Below are positions 1 through 9,462 of a stretch of 52,723 bases of DNA, in pieces. A model generated the notes under the pieces. It saw only the letters and a program-made list of their open reading frames with translations. It made no database searches and was not told where the DNA came from. Positions within the stretch are counted from its first letter, which is position 1; each line of letters begins with the position of its first letter. The stretch comes from Bacillota bacterium (lineage in GTDB: Bacteria > Bacillota_I > Bacilli_A > Erysipelotrichales > Erysipelotrichaceae). The position numbers and the translations under genes are program-made. Where the stretch lies: assembly GCA_021847325.1 (NCBI GenBank), contig JAJZTY010000002.1, positions 1-52,723 on the forward strand, given 5' to 3'.

Positions 1-100
1 CTCCATCAGTAATTTGAAGCGGAATCATAAACAATCCTTCCATTTTAATACTCAAATGACTCATCCCACAAGCACTATCTGTCACAACCGCAACTTTCAT
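1..100 (-). CDS. DegV family protein, N-terminal part (cut by window edge)
   Basis: Reading leftward from an ATG at position 100, the frame stays open for 33 codons to the window edge and begins MKVAVVTDSACGMS. This is the N-terminal beta strand and T-D-S motif of DegV/FakB fatty-acid-binding proteins, which present fatty acids to the kinase FakA. It is the second of two DegV genes in tandem on this strand. A GAGAGG sequence 9 bases before the ATG can serve as ribosome binding site, but it lies inside the terminator stem of the upstream gene. Only the first tenth of the expected length is visible. Confidence 0.8.
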   Translation of the reverse strand, partial: MKVAVVTDSACGMSHLSIKMEGLFMIPLQITDG

Positions 101-103
101 ATT

Positions 104-141
104 AAAAAACCTCTCTTGTGTTAATCGTAACACTGAGAGGT
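104..141 (-). terminator. Intrinsic terminator between the two degV genes
   Basis: Two nested inverted repeats (109-115 with 135-141, and 118-123 with 128-133) form a long hairpin. On the minus strand it is followed by six T residues at 103-108. It lies after the stop of the upstream degV gene and its 3' arm contains the apparent Shine-Dalgarno of the next degV gene. Confidence 0.75.
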
Positions 142-155
142 CTTTAACTCAATCA

Positions 156-1010
156 CTAATTCTTCAAAACTGCTTGAATTCCAAATGCATTTAATCCAAC
201 ATGCGCCGCAATACCAGCCGGAAGGATAATGGACTCTGTTTCACAACCTGGAATCACATCTTCCAACGCTTTTTTAAATGATTCAACACGTCCAGACGCA
301 TCACATTCAGGGAAGTAAACTTTATGTGTTTTAGCACTCACACCACGCTTAACCAAATCCTCAATAATTGCTGAGAATAACTTCGCTTCAGTACGTGCTG
401 TGTCAAACTTCTCAATGGTATTAACACTGTAATCAATGTATAAACCTAGTCTTACTTTTAATAAGTTAATCAATGCCGCAACTGGACCTTTAACACGTCC
501 ACCACGAACCAATTGATCAATATTATCTGGAAGAATATACGTCTTACAATCTTTGAATACGCGTTCCGCATACGCTAAGATTGTCTCTACTGATTCACCG
601 TTATTAGCCATTTCTCTTGCCTTAATCGCAACATGACGAATCGGTGCAGCTGCACTACGACTATCTACAAATGTAATATTTTCGATATCATGGGTTGTGG
701 CTGCTAAACGGAATGCTTGATACGTTCCAGATAAATAACTTGCGATAGAGAATACAATGATATGATCATAGTTTTCTCCTTTTAATCGTTCCATCATTTG
801 ATCTAAAAATCCAAGATTCGGTTGAGAAGTCTTTAAATCTTTCTTCGCGTTTAATGCATTAATTATTTCTTGAGGTCCAATATCTAAAAAATCTTTATAC
901 TCTACTCCATCCACCATGACTGACAATGGCGCAATTTCAATACCTAGTTTTTTCGCTTCTTCAGGGAATAGAGAAACCGAAGAATCCGTAATGATACAAA
1001 TTTTACTCAT
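156..1010 (-). CDS. DegV family protein (FakB-like fatty acid-binding protein)
   Basis: A 284-residue protein of normal DegV length. It opens MSKICIITDSSVS, carries TSQPN near residue 62, an SGT motif near residue 98, and LVRGGRV near residue 168, all typical of the two-lobed DegV fold. Family members bind a long-chain fatty acid for phosphorylation by FakA in the cytoplasm; which acid is bound cannot be told. An upstream in-frame GTG at 1034 is possible, but the ATG at 1010 has AAGGAGG five to six bases before it, so I chose that. The gene is followed by a terminator and a second degV gene. Confidence 0.9.
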   Translation of the reverse strand: MSKICIITDSSVSLFPEEAKKLGIEIAPLSVMVDGVEYKDFLDIGPQEIINALNAKKDLKTSQPNLGFLDQMMERLKGENYDHIIVFSIASYLSGTYQAFRLAATTHDIENITFVDSRSAAAPIRHVAIKAREMANNGESVETILAYAERVFKDCKTYILPDNIDQLVRGGRVKGPVAALINLLKVRLGLYIDYSVNTIEKFDTARTEAKLFSAIIEDLVKRGVSAKTHKVYFPECDASGRVESFKKALEDVIPGCETESIILPAGIAAHVGLNAFGIQAVLKN

Positions 1011-1032
1011 GACATCCTCCTTGAGTACCCAC

Positions 1033-1062
1033 ATAATAACGAATAGTGTTCACTTTTGTCAA
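1033..1062 (-). promoter_or_regulatory. Promoter of the degV gene
   Basis: On the minus strand a consensus TTGACA (1057-1062) is followed after 18 bases by TATTAT (1033-1038), just upstream of the degV ribosome binding site. Confidence 0.65.
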
Positions 1063-1161
1063 ATAATACAATCTAAATTAGTTAAATTGACTTAAATATT
1101 TTAATAGTAATAATCTAATGACTCAACTTTTATATATTATACACCTTGTAGAGCCATATTC

Positions 1162-1190
1162 TTGTCTCAGTAGTATGTCTCATATACAAT
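1162..1190 (+). promoter_or_regulatory. Promoter of the CoA-binding protein gene
   Basis: TTGTCT (1162-1167) and TACAAT (1185-1190) are separated by 17 bases and lie just before the GAGG ribosome binding site of the next gene. Confidence 0.6.
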
Positions 1191-1208
1191 AATGATGAGG
1201 TGAATCTT

Positions 1209-1595
1209 ATGTTAGATCCAAAAACAGTATTAAGTGAAAGTCAAACCATTGCCGTACTAGGTGTAAATAAAGACCATGAATCCTACGCAAACAAAATCGT
1301 TCGTAAAATTAAAGCTCTAAAGAAAACAGCTTACCCAATTAATCCAAAATACGATGAATTGTTCGGAGATGTCGTATATGAATCAATTGAGAAATGTCCA
1401 AGTACACCAGATTTGGTTGTGTTTGTGGTAAATCCTACGATCGGTATTAATTATCTAGAGAATATTAAAGAGTTAGGCATTAAGACAATCTGGCTTCAAC
1501 CAGGTACCATTTCTATTGAACTTTTAGATGAGGCTAAACGTCTTGATTTAAATGTAATAGAAGCTTGTGTATTAGTTGTCGGCAATTATATATAG
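1209..1595 (+). CDS. CoA-binding domain protein (YccU-like)
   Basis: A 128-residue single-domain protein. The sequence IAVLGVNKDHESYANKIV near the N-terminus followed by YPINPKYDE matches the Rossmann-type CoA_binding_2 fold shared with succinyl-CoA ligase alpha subunits. Other members of this small family bind CoA, but no reaction is established. The frame also opens with a GTG at 1200; I prefer the ATG at 1209 because GATGAGG sits 8 bases before it. It is monocistronic, with its own promoter and a terminator that overlaps the stop codon. Confidence 0.85.
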   Translation: MLDPKTVLSESQTIAVLGVNKDHESYANKIVRKIKALKKTAYPINPKYDELFGDVVYESIEKCPSTPDLVVFVVNPTIGINYLENIKELGIKTIWLQPGTISIELLDEAKRLDLNVIEACVLVVGNYI

Positions 1596-1614
1596 GACTT
1601 TGTCCTATTTTTTT
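1592..1614 (+). terminator. Intrinsic terminator
   Basis: Perfect 7-bp stem ATAGGAC/GTCCTAT (1592-1598, 1602-1608) with a 3-base loop, followed by a run of T to 1614. It overlaps the stop of the CoA-binding protein gene. Confidence 0.9.
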
Positions 1615-1645
1615 GTGTAAGCTTAAAATGATATAATCAAAATAA

Positions 1646-3037
<1,392 letters not shown>

Positions 3038-3041
3038 GATT

Positions 3042-3065
3042 GAGCACCTTCGGGTGCTCTTCTTT
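3042..3065 (+). terminator. Intrinsic terminator after GH1 gene
   Basis: GAGCACC-TTCG-GGTGCTC hairpin (3042-3059) with a UUCG-type tetraloop and a T-rich tail. Confidence 0.9.
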
Positions 3066-3076
3066 ATAAGGTCACT

Positions 3077-3541
3077 ATGAAAATCAAAGAAATAACTCAA
3101 ACAGATATCCCCATTCTTTTAGAACTCATAAAAGAATTAGCCCATTACGAGAAATTATTAGATCAAGTTAGCGCAGACGAAAAACAACTTGCCCAATGGA
3201 TTATTCATGAAAAAAAGGCAAATGCTTTATTACTTGAATATAATCATACAAATGTAGGATTCGTATTATACTTTAATAATTTTTCTACTTTTTTAGGTAA
3301 ACCTGGAATCTACCTAGAAGACTTATACATCAAGGAAGACTATCGAAATAAAGGATTCGGTAAACAAGTCTTTAAGTATCTTGCGAATGAATGTATCCAA
3401 AAAGGATATGGAAGACTTGAATGGTCCGTACTCAACTGGAATGAACCCAGTATACAGTTCTATCAGAATTTAGGTGCACAACCGATGAGTGAATGGACGA
3501 CTTACCGATTAACTGAATCTGAACTTAAGAAACTAATTTAG
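3077..3541 (+). CDS. GNAT family N-acetyltransferase
   Basis: A 154-residue protein with the GNAT fold: acetyl-CoA motif A at about residues 92-110 (YIKEDYRNKGFGKQVF) and the C-terminal NWNEPSIQFYQNLGA segment near residue 126. The overall pattern, including an early ELAHYEKL, resembles diamine/polyamine acetyltransferases of the SSAT type, but the acceptor cannot be assigned from sequence alone. It starts 12 bases after the GH1 terminator with a short AAGG ribosome binding site, so it may be expressed by read-through or its own weak promoter. Confidence 0.85.
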   Translation: MKIKEITQTDIPILLELIKELAHYEKLLDQVSADEKQLAQWIIHEKKANALLLEYNHTNVGFVLYFNNFSTFLGKPGIYLEDLYIKEDYRNKGFGKQVFKYLANECIQKGYGRLEWSVLNWNEPSIQFYQNLGAQPMSEWTTYRLTESELKKLI

Positions 3542-3585
3542 ATAATATCATTTGCATAATCCTCATCACTTTTATAAACTATATC

Positions 3586-3601
3586 TGTGATTTACATCAC
3601 T
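3586..3601. promoter_or_regulatory. Crp/Fnr-like palindrome upstream of the iron ABC operon
   Basis: TGTGATTTACATCACT reads as TGTGA-N6-TCACT, the shape of a Crp/Fnr-family operator. It ends 15 bases before the first gene of the ABC operon, where a bound protein would block initiation. No Crp-like regulator is encoded in the window. Confidence 0.35.
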
Positions 3602-3616
3602 TAGAAATGAGGAAAC

Positions 3617-4618
3617 ATGCGTAAGCTTTCACTACTACTCATTCTTCTATTGGCACTCTCAGCTTGTACATCTGTAAAGACTGAAGAATCCAAAGAAGTT
3701 AACATCTATTCTGCTCGTAATTACGATGTGGATAAAGATCTACTAATTCAGTTTGAAAACGAAACTGGAATTAAAGTCAATCTATTCGAAGGTAAAGGAG
3801 ATGAGCTCATTGAACGACTCAAACTCGAACAATCAGAACCCATTGCCGATATCTTTATGACGGTCGGAGCGGAAACACTCTATCCTGCTCTACAAAACGA
3901 TTTATTAGCTGATTTAGGTATTAATAAGGATACTCTAGAATCAGGATACTATGGAGATAAGTGGGTTGCCCTCACACGACGTGCACGAGTTATTGTGTAT
4001 GATAAAGTGAATAACCCTAATCCAACGGTTCAAAATCTCAATGATTTAACCGATCCACAATACAGTGGTCAAATACTCAGTCGTAGTTCAACATCATCTT
4101 ATAACTTAGCCCTTATGGCTCATCAGATTCAATTAAACGGAAAAGATGCGACAAAAGAACTTATGTTGGGATTGGTTAATAATTTTGCGAGAACACCTAC
4201 TGGAAATGATCGCGATCAGGCAAAAGCAGTTATCGCTGGACTTGGTCAATACGCGATTATGTATACCTATTATGTCGCCGCAATGGAACGCTCTTCTGAA
4301 CCTGAAGAAGTCAAAGTTGCGAATCAAATCGGTTTAATTTATCCAACCGAAACACATGTAAATATCAGTTGGATTGGACAAATCAAAAATAGTCCAAATC
4401 CTACCAATGCACAATTACTCATCGAATTCTTACTTTCAGAAACAGCTCAAAAAGAATACGCTGAGAAGAACGGTGAATATCCTGTATTGAACACAATCCC
4501 CGTATCCTCTCTCTTATTACCTTGGGGTGATTTCAATAAAGCAGAAATTGATTATGAAACACTTGGACAATACTCCATTGAGACAGTTCAATTGTTTGAT
4601 GAAGTTGGTTGGGAATAA
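3617..4618 (+). CDS. Ferric-iron-type ABC transporter substrate-binding lipoprotein
   Basis: A 333-residue type 2 periplasmic-binding-like protein. The N-terminus is a lipoprotein signal peptide with lipobox LSAC, so Cys17 would be lipidated and the mature protein anchored outside the membrane. The body (VNIYSARNYDVDKDLL at residue 28 and the region around TYYVAAME near residue 220) matches the FbpA/FutA class that binds Fe(III) through tyrosines. The stop codon overlaps the ATG of the permease by one base (TAATG). Alternative ligands for this class are thiamine or 2-aminoethylphosphonate; the short ATPase and fused permease favour iron. Confidence 0.85.
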   Translation: MRKLSLLLILLLALSACTSVKTEESKEVNIYSARNYDVDKDLLIQFENETGIKVNLFEGKGDELIERLKLEQSEPIADIFMTVGAETLYPALQNDLLADLGINKDTLESGYYGDKWVALTRRARVIVYDKVNNPNPTVQNLNDLTDPQYSGQILSRSSTSSYNLALMAHQIQLNGKDATKELMLGLVNNFARTPTGNDRDQAKAVIAGLGQYAIMYTYYVAAMERSSEPEEVKVANQIGLIYPTETHVNISWIGQIKNSPNPTNAQLLIEFLLSETAQKEYAEKNGEYPVLNTIPVSSLLLPWGDFNKAEIDYETLGQYSIETVQLFDEVGWE

Positions 4619-6201
4619 TGTTTACTTGGAAACGTTTTACACAGATAAGTAGTATCCTATGGATATTACTTATCTTTATCTTATTTAGTGAGACCATTAC
4701 ACTCCTATTTACTCCGAGTAATGAGAACTGGCAACACAGTGTTCAATATGTCTTTACGGATGTTAGTGTAAACACATTAATCATTGTTGGATTTTCTACT
4801 TTACTCGCAGGTTTGTTAGGTTTATTTCTCGCAAGTGCAGTCTCCCTATTTGAATTTAAAGGACGAAAACTCTTTAGTTTTCTTTTTTATCTACCCCTAG
4901 CGTTTCCACCTTATGTATTAGCTTATTTCTGGATGTATTTCTTTAGTTATACTGGAACAGTCCAAACACTATTAAGACAATTCAATATTCCCTATTCAAA
5001 TACTTGGTTTGTGATCGATCCAAAAATACTCGCAATTTTTGTATATACATCAAGTTTATTCCCTTATGTGTATATCAGTACGAAAGCTTTAATCAATCGA
5101 ACACTTGGAAATTATATTGAGAACGCGAGAGTTCTAGGATATTCCTATCCAAGAATACTCAGTCGATTAGTTTTCCCATTAAGTTTACCTGCACTATTAG
5201 GCGGTGGACTACTGGTTGCCCTCGAAGTATTAAGTGATTATGGTGTTGTGTCCTATCTAGGTATACCAAGTTTTTCAACTTCCATCGTACGAAGTTGGAT
5301 TCGTTTCCAAGACTTTGATACAGCACTTAGGTTAGCCTCTCTCTTAATGATATTTACATTAATTCTTATCTTTGTGTTTAATACATTAAGTCGTAAGATT
5401 AAGAACTTAATACCAAGTAAGGGTAGACCCCTTATTCCAAGTCAATTAAATAAAACAAATACCATTTTATTAACAACTTTCTTATCACTATTTTTGTTTA
5501 TTACCTTTGGTATTCCACTTTTACAATTAATCAATTGGAGTGTTAAAAGTCTCTCTACTATACGTATACAATCGATTCTACCTAATCTCTTAAACTCTCT
5601 TTACTTAAGTATTGGGGTCACATTAATCATCTTAATATTAAGTTTAATCTTAGCGAATCATAAACGAATTCAGAATGGAATAATAAGTTCTTTGAGTAAT
5701 AAACTGGTTCTATTGGGTTATTCAATTCCTGGATCAGTCATAGGAATACTATGTTTAGTCTTCTTTCTAAATTTAAGAAACTATATTCCATTATCACTTA
5801 ATCAAAGTGCTTTACTTCTTGTATTCGCACTCATTGTTCGATATGTAGGATTATCTTACCAAAGTATGGATCAAGGATTTAATAAAATTGGACTTAAATT
5901 CAATGAAGCATCACAAGTACTTGGACTATCCTATTTCAAGTCTATGATTAAAATCGATATCCCTTTACTCAAACCAGCGTTATTATCTGCTTTCACCATG
6001 GTATTTCTTGATATTATCAAGGAACTACCTCTCAGTTTACTCTTAAGACCGTTTAACTTTAATACGCTCGCAACCCAAGTTCATCAATATGCTAATGATG
6101 AGATGTTAGTGGAATCCGCATTTCCTACACTTATTATTCTAATTCTTTCATTTATTATGATAATGATTCTAGTAAAATTCATTCAAAAGGAGAACAACTA
6201 A
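4618..6201 (+). CDS. Ferric-iron-type ABC transporter permease (fused, two EAA loops)
   Basis: A 527-residue membrane protein containing two tandem permease halves, as in FbpB. About twelve hydrophobic segments are visible. The two cytoplasmic EAA loops are ENARVLGYSYPRIL (about residue 165) and EASQVLGLSYFKSM (about residue 435), which dock on the ATPase. I chose the ATG at 4618, which overlaps the upstream TAA, over a TTG at 4609. The 3' end again overlaps the next gene by one base, indicating tight translational coupling through the operon. Confidence 0.9.
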   Translation: MFTWKRFTQISSILWILLIFILFSETITLLFTPSNENWQHSVQYVFTDVSVNTLIIVGFSTLLAGLLGLFLASAVSLFEFKGRKLFSFLFYLPLAFPPYVLAYFWMYFFSYTGTVQTLLRQFNIPYSNTWFVIDPKILAIFVYTSSLFPYVYISTKALINRTLGNYIENARVLGYSYPRILSRLVFPLSLPALLGGGLLVALEVLSDYGVVSYLGIPSFSTSIVRSWIRFQDFDTALRLASLLMIFTLILIFVFNTLSRKIKNLIPSKGRPLIPSQLNKTNTILLTTFLSLFLFITFGIPLLQLINWSVKSLSTIRIQSILPNLLNSLYLSIGVTLIILILSLILANHKRIQNGIISSLSNKLVLLGYSIPGSVIGILCLVFFLNLRNYIPLSLNQSALLLVFALIVRYVGLSYQSMDQGFNKIGLKFNEASQVLGLSYFKSMIKIDIPLLKPALLSAFTMVFLDIIKELPLSLLLRPFNFNTLATQVHQYANDEMLVESAFPTLIILILSFIMIMILVKFIQKENN

Positions 6202-6833
6202 TGTATCTAGATATTAAAAATCTTAGTTTCAAATATGACCAAATAAACATTATTGACTCCTTTAATATGAGTGCACCAAAAGGATCGATTACAACAATCA
6301 TTGGGGAAAGTGGCTCAGGTAAAAGTACTTTATTACGTATTCTTGCAGGTCTAAATAACAGTCAAACTGGAATATTTACATTAGATAATCAGATTGTATT
6401 TAATGAATATAAGAATGTAGAAACACATAAAAGAAAGATTGGTTTAGTCTTTCAGGACTATACTTTATTCCCGCATTTAAACATCGAACAAAATATCGCA
6501 TTTGGAATTCATTCTAAGCATAAGAAAAAAGAACGAATTCAATCCATATTAAAAATGGTTGAACTAGAAAATGACGCTCATAAATACCCTTATGAATGTT
6601 CAGGAGGTATGCAACAACGTGTTGCCTTAGCACGCGCAATTGCGAATCAACCCAAACTCTTACTCTTAGATGAACCCTTTTCAAATCTTGATCAAGACTT
6701 AAAAATACGATTAAGAGACCAATTTATCTCTTGGGCTAAACAAGAAGAGATTACCTTAATATGGGTTACACATGATATGGAAGAAGCATATGCTATATCA
6801 AATCAAGTGATAGAGTTAATTAAAAAGATCTAG
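6201..6833 (+). CDS. Ferric-iron-type ABC transporter ATP-binding protein
   Basis: A 210-residue ABC ATPase that powers the preceding permease. Walker A GESGSGKST at residues 35-43, Q-loop FQDYTLFPH, signature CSGGMQQRVALARA near residue 133, and Walker B LLLLDEPFSNLD are all intact. It lacks the roughly 130-residue C-terminal regulatory domain found in FbpC proteins of about 350 residues, so it is a minimal version. Its last codons form the left arm of a bidirectional terminator. Confidence 0.9.
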   Translation: MYLDIKNLSFKYDQINIIDSFNMSAPKGSITTIIGESGSGKSTLLRILAGLNNSQTGIFTLDNQIVFNEYKNVETHKRKIGLVFQDYTLFPHLNIEQNIAFGIHSKHKKKERIQSILKMVELENDAHKYPYECSGGMQQRVALARAIANQPKLLLLDEPFSNLDQDLKIRLRDQFISWAKQEEITLIWVTHDMEEAYAISNQVIELIKKI

Positions 6834-6851
6834 AAATTTTAGATCTTTTTT
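6823..6851. terminator. Bidirectional terminator between convergent operons
   Basis: AAAAAGATCTA (6823-6833) pairs with TAGATCTTTTT (6840-6850), giving T runs on both strands. It overlaps the last codons of both convergent genes. Confidence 0.85.
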
Positions 6852-7650
6852 AGATATGTAAGTCTCTACGTGGGAATCGTACAAAGGCTAAAGCTAAACC
6901 TATCATTATCCATAATATACATAAACCAATATACATTGGATCAAGTGATAGATTACGAATCACCTCATCATTAGGGAAATATTTAAAGATAAGAAAAGGT
7001 CTCATCCATTCAGAATTCTCAATCATATCATATACTACAGTACCTAAGTAACTCGCTCCCATAACCGATATCATAATCATAGATGCCTTTGTATTATTCT
7101 TTAGTGCACCTGATAAACCAAAGGATACACAATAGAACGCAAACATAACAAGCACCAATCCCAACATCATTAAGAATAATTCTGTATTAATATTTTCATT
7201 CGGTGCGACTTTCGCAATAATTGCGATTGATACGGCATAATCAATACCGACAAACGCTAAGATATAAATAATCCCAGCACATAGCTTTTGAACCAATACC
7301 CAAGTCCGTGTAACTGGTTTTACCATCAAAAACTCTGCTGTTTTATCTCTTTCTTCTTTCGCAAGAATACCCGCTCCTAAAATAATCGCAAAGATTGCGC
7401 CCATAATCACAAGATAGAAATTAATCACACCATAGAAACCACTTAACGAAGTGACTTCTAGATTCACCATTCCAAACATAGCCAAAAAAGCCTTAGGCAT
7501 TTGATTAAACACATCGGTAATGGAAGTATCATTCGCATCATAGAGTGCAGTAAACTTACCCATACCTCCAGCTACCATAGCGATTATTCCTAATCCCCAA
7601 AACATTAAATACTTCCAATACTGCTTCATTTCATGAAGAAATAAGTTCAT
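6850..7650 (-). CDS. ABC-2 type exporter permease
   Basis: A 266-residue membrane protein with about six hydrophobic segments and the ABC-2 pattern of an exporter. The stretch KEERDKTAEFLMVKPVTRTW, near residue 96, is characteristic of bacitracin/lantibiotic-type exporter permeases. It lies in a three-gene minus-strand operon after a paralogous permease and an ATPase, with 8 bases between the permeases. The exported substrate is unknown; export of peptide antibiotics is one possibility. Confidence 0.85.
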   Translation of the reverse strand: MNLFLHEMKQYWKYLMFWGLGIIAMVAGGMGKFTALYDANDTSITDVFNQMPKAFLAMFGMVNLEVTSLSGFYGVINFYLVIMGAIFAIILGAGILAKEERDKTAEFLMVKPVTRTWVLVQKLCAGIIYILAFVGIDYAVSIAIIAKVAPNENINTELFLMMLGLVLVMFAFYCVSFGLSGALKNNTKASMIMISVMGASYLGTVVYDMIENSEWMRPFLIFKYFPNDEVIRNLSLDPMYIGLCILWIMIGLALAFVRFPRRDLHI

Positions 7651-7658
7651 ATTCCCTC

Positions 7659-8456
7659 CTACACCGCATGGATGTCTTTACGATCAAAATAGATAAAACT
7701 AAACACAACCATTCCAAGTAATAACGCTATTCCCCATAAGACAAACTCAAGTTCTAGTGAACCCATTAAGACAATCGAATACTTATCAAAAAATTGAAAT
7801 GGAGAGAAATAACGAATCCAAGGATCATCAAAGATCGCCTTTAACATATTCACCACAAAGAAACCAAACACTATACCTAAAGATACAGGCGCAATTGAAC
7901 GTAATCTACGGAAAGTAACACCCAGTAAAACACCAAGTGACGCAAAAATTAATTGTAGATAGAACGTACTTAAGCATACCATTAAGAACGATTGAGTTGA
8001 AAAAGGTGCTAAGGTAACTGAAGAAATTCCTAAATAAGAAGTGAGTGTTAAAAGGATATTTGTCCCAACTAAGATCACTAAAATGGACAATACTTTCGCC
8101 ATTAATATTGACGTACGTTTGACTGGTTTAGTAATAATAAACTCAGTTGTACGTAAACGTAATTCACGACCTGAAGTCCCTAAACCTAACATAATAGCTT
8201 GCGTCGACGCAATGAGTTCAATATAAATCAGTACGAAACAATAAAATCCAATCGCAGAGAAGAATTGATCGATATCAAAACCAAACGCAACTAAGACTTC
8301 CTTAGGATATCGATTAAACACTTCAATTAAATCGGCAGAATTCTGATAGAACGCTGGATACATTAACATAAAGAAATACGCAACACTACATAAAATAAGA
8401 ATCCAAATTAGATTACTTTTAAGATTACTCTTAAGTTCAAAAAGGAAGATATTCAT
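7659..8456 (-). CDS. ABC-2 type exporter permease
   Basis: A 265-residue permease paralogous to the next gene in the operon. It shares the RELRLRTTEFIITKPVKRTS segment (about residues 98-117) and six predicted membrane spans. The two permeases would form a heterodimer with the upstream ATPase. Its ATG lies 2 bases after the ATPase stop codon, so the genes are co-translated. Substrate unknown. Confidence 0.85.
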   Translation of the reverse strand: MNIFLFELKSNLKSNLIWILILCSVAYFFMLMYPAFYQNSADLIEVFNRYPKEVLVAFGFDIDQFFSAIGFYCFVLIYIELIASTQAIMLGLGTSGRELRLRTTEFIITKPVKRTSILMAKVLSILVILVGTNILLTLTSYLGISSVTLAPFSTQSFLMVCLSTFYLQLIFASLGVLLGVTFRRLRSIAPVSLGIVFGFFVVNMLKAIFDDPWIRYFSPFQFFDKYSIVLMGSLELEFVLWGIALLLGMVVFSFIYFDRKDIHAV

Positions 8457-8458
8457 AC

Positions 8459-9337
8459 TTACTCCTTCACATAATAATGCATGAAAATCTCTTCTAAATC
8501 AGGTTCAGTTAAATTAATACGCAATAAATTAAGCTGAGATAATTTATGCATCAAATCATTCACATTACCGTTATATAAGAAGGAAGTATTCCCATCGACA
8601 ACTGTATAGTTAATCATATTATTATCTTTAAATGATTCAGATAAAGGTTCTTCAGTGTCTACCGAAACTTTAAGATACGTATTTTCTTTTAATGAAGCCA
8701 TTGTATCTATACGAACAATCTTACCTTCTTTAATAATCGCAACTCGATCACATAGTTTCTGCACTTCACTTAAAATATGAGATGAGAATAAAACCGTTGC
8801 GCCTCTCTCATTTTCTTCTTTGAGAATATCGAAGAAAGTTTGTTGCATAAGAGGATCTAAACCCCCTGTTGGTTCATCTAATATGATGAGTTTAGGAGAG
8901 TGTAGTAATCCTTGGATAATCCCTACTTTCTTCTTATTTCCATACGATAAGTTATCGATTTTCATGTTTAGATCGACATCTAATCGAGCTGCTAGTTCTT
9001 TTATTTTAGCTTTACAATCTTTATTGTAGAAAGATGCGGAATAGTTCAATAAATCTTTAACCTTCATATTGTCATAATAAAATACTTCAGAAGGTAGATA
9101 ACCTATCTCTTTATGAATCTCTTGATAATCTTTTTGACAATCTAATCCAAAAATAGTTGCACTACCTGAACTGGGTTTAATGAGTGAGAGTAATAAACGA
9201 ATGGTTGTGGATTTACCTGCCCCATTAGGTCCTATAAATCCAAATATTTCGCCTTCTTCTATGGATAAATCCACATCAATAATCCCTCTGGATTTACCAT
9301 AATACTTCGTTAACTTCTTTGTTTCAATGATTGCCAT
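8459..9337 (-). CDS. ABC exporter ATP-binding protein
   Basis: A 292-residue ATPase of the drug/lantibiotic exporter class (BcrA-like). Walker A GPNGAGKST near residue 36, signature LSYGNKKKVGIIQ near residue 133, and Walker B LIILDEPTGGLDP are present. The C-terminal 80 residues form the variable domain of this class. Two in-frame ATGs lie six bases apart; AGGAG directly abuts the first (9343) but is six bases from the second (9337), so 9337 is the likely start. It heads the operon with both permeases. Confidence 0.88.
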   Translation of the reverse strand: MAIIETKKLTKYYGKSRGIIDVDLSIEEGEIFGFIGPNGAGKSTTIRLLLSLIKPSSGSATIFGLDCQKDYQEIHKEIGYLPSEVFYYDNMKVKDLLNYSASFYNKDCKAKIKELAARLDVDLNMKIDNLSYGNKKKVGIIQGLLHSPKLIILDEPTGGLDPLMQQTFFDILKEENERGATVLFSSHILSEVQKLCDRVAIIKEGKIVRIDTMASLKENTYLKVSVDTEEPLSESFKDNNMINYTVVDGNTSFLYNGNVNDLMHKLSQLNLLRINLTEPDLEEIFMHYYVKE

Positions 9338-9364
9338 AGACATCTCCTATTTAACGCTATTTTC

Positions 9365-9393
9365 ATCATATGCCTGTAATGTTTATCCTACAA
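9365..9393 (-). promoter_or_regulatory. Promoter of the ABC exporter operon
   Basis: Minus-strand TTGTAG (9388-9393) and TATGAT (9365-9370) with a 17-base spacer. The insertion element begins only 12 bases upstream of the -35 box, so the promoter was left intact. Confidence 0.6.
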
Positions 9394-9462
9394 GTAAAAA
9401 AGATATAAAAAAGTGACGAAGATAAATCTTCGCCATCTTGAAAAATAATGAAAACATAATCC

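Noticed and set aside
3536-3580. Sigma-A promoter for the iron ABC operon (TTGCAT with TATAAA)
   Set aside because: The spacer is only 15 bases, so I did not list it as a promoter.
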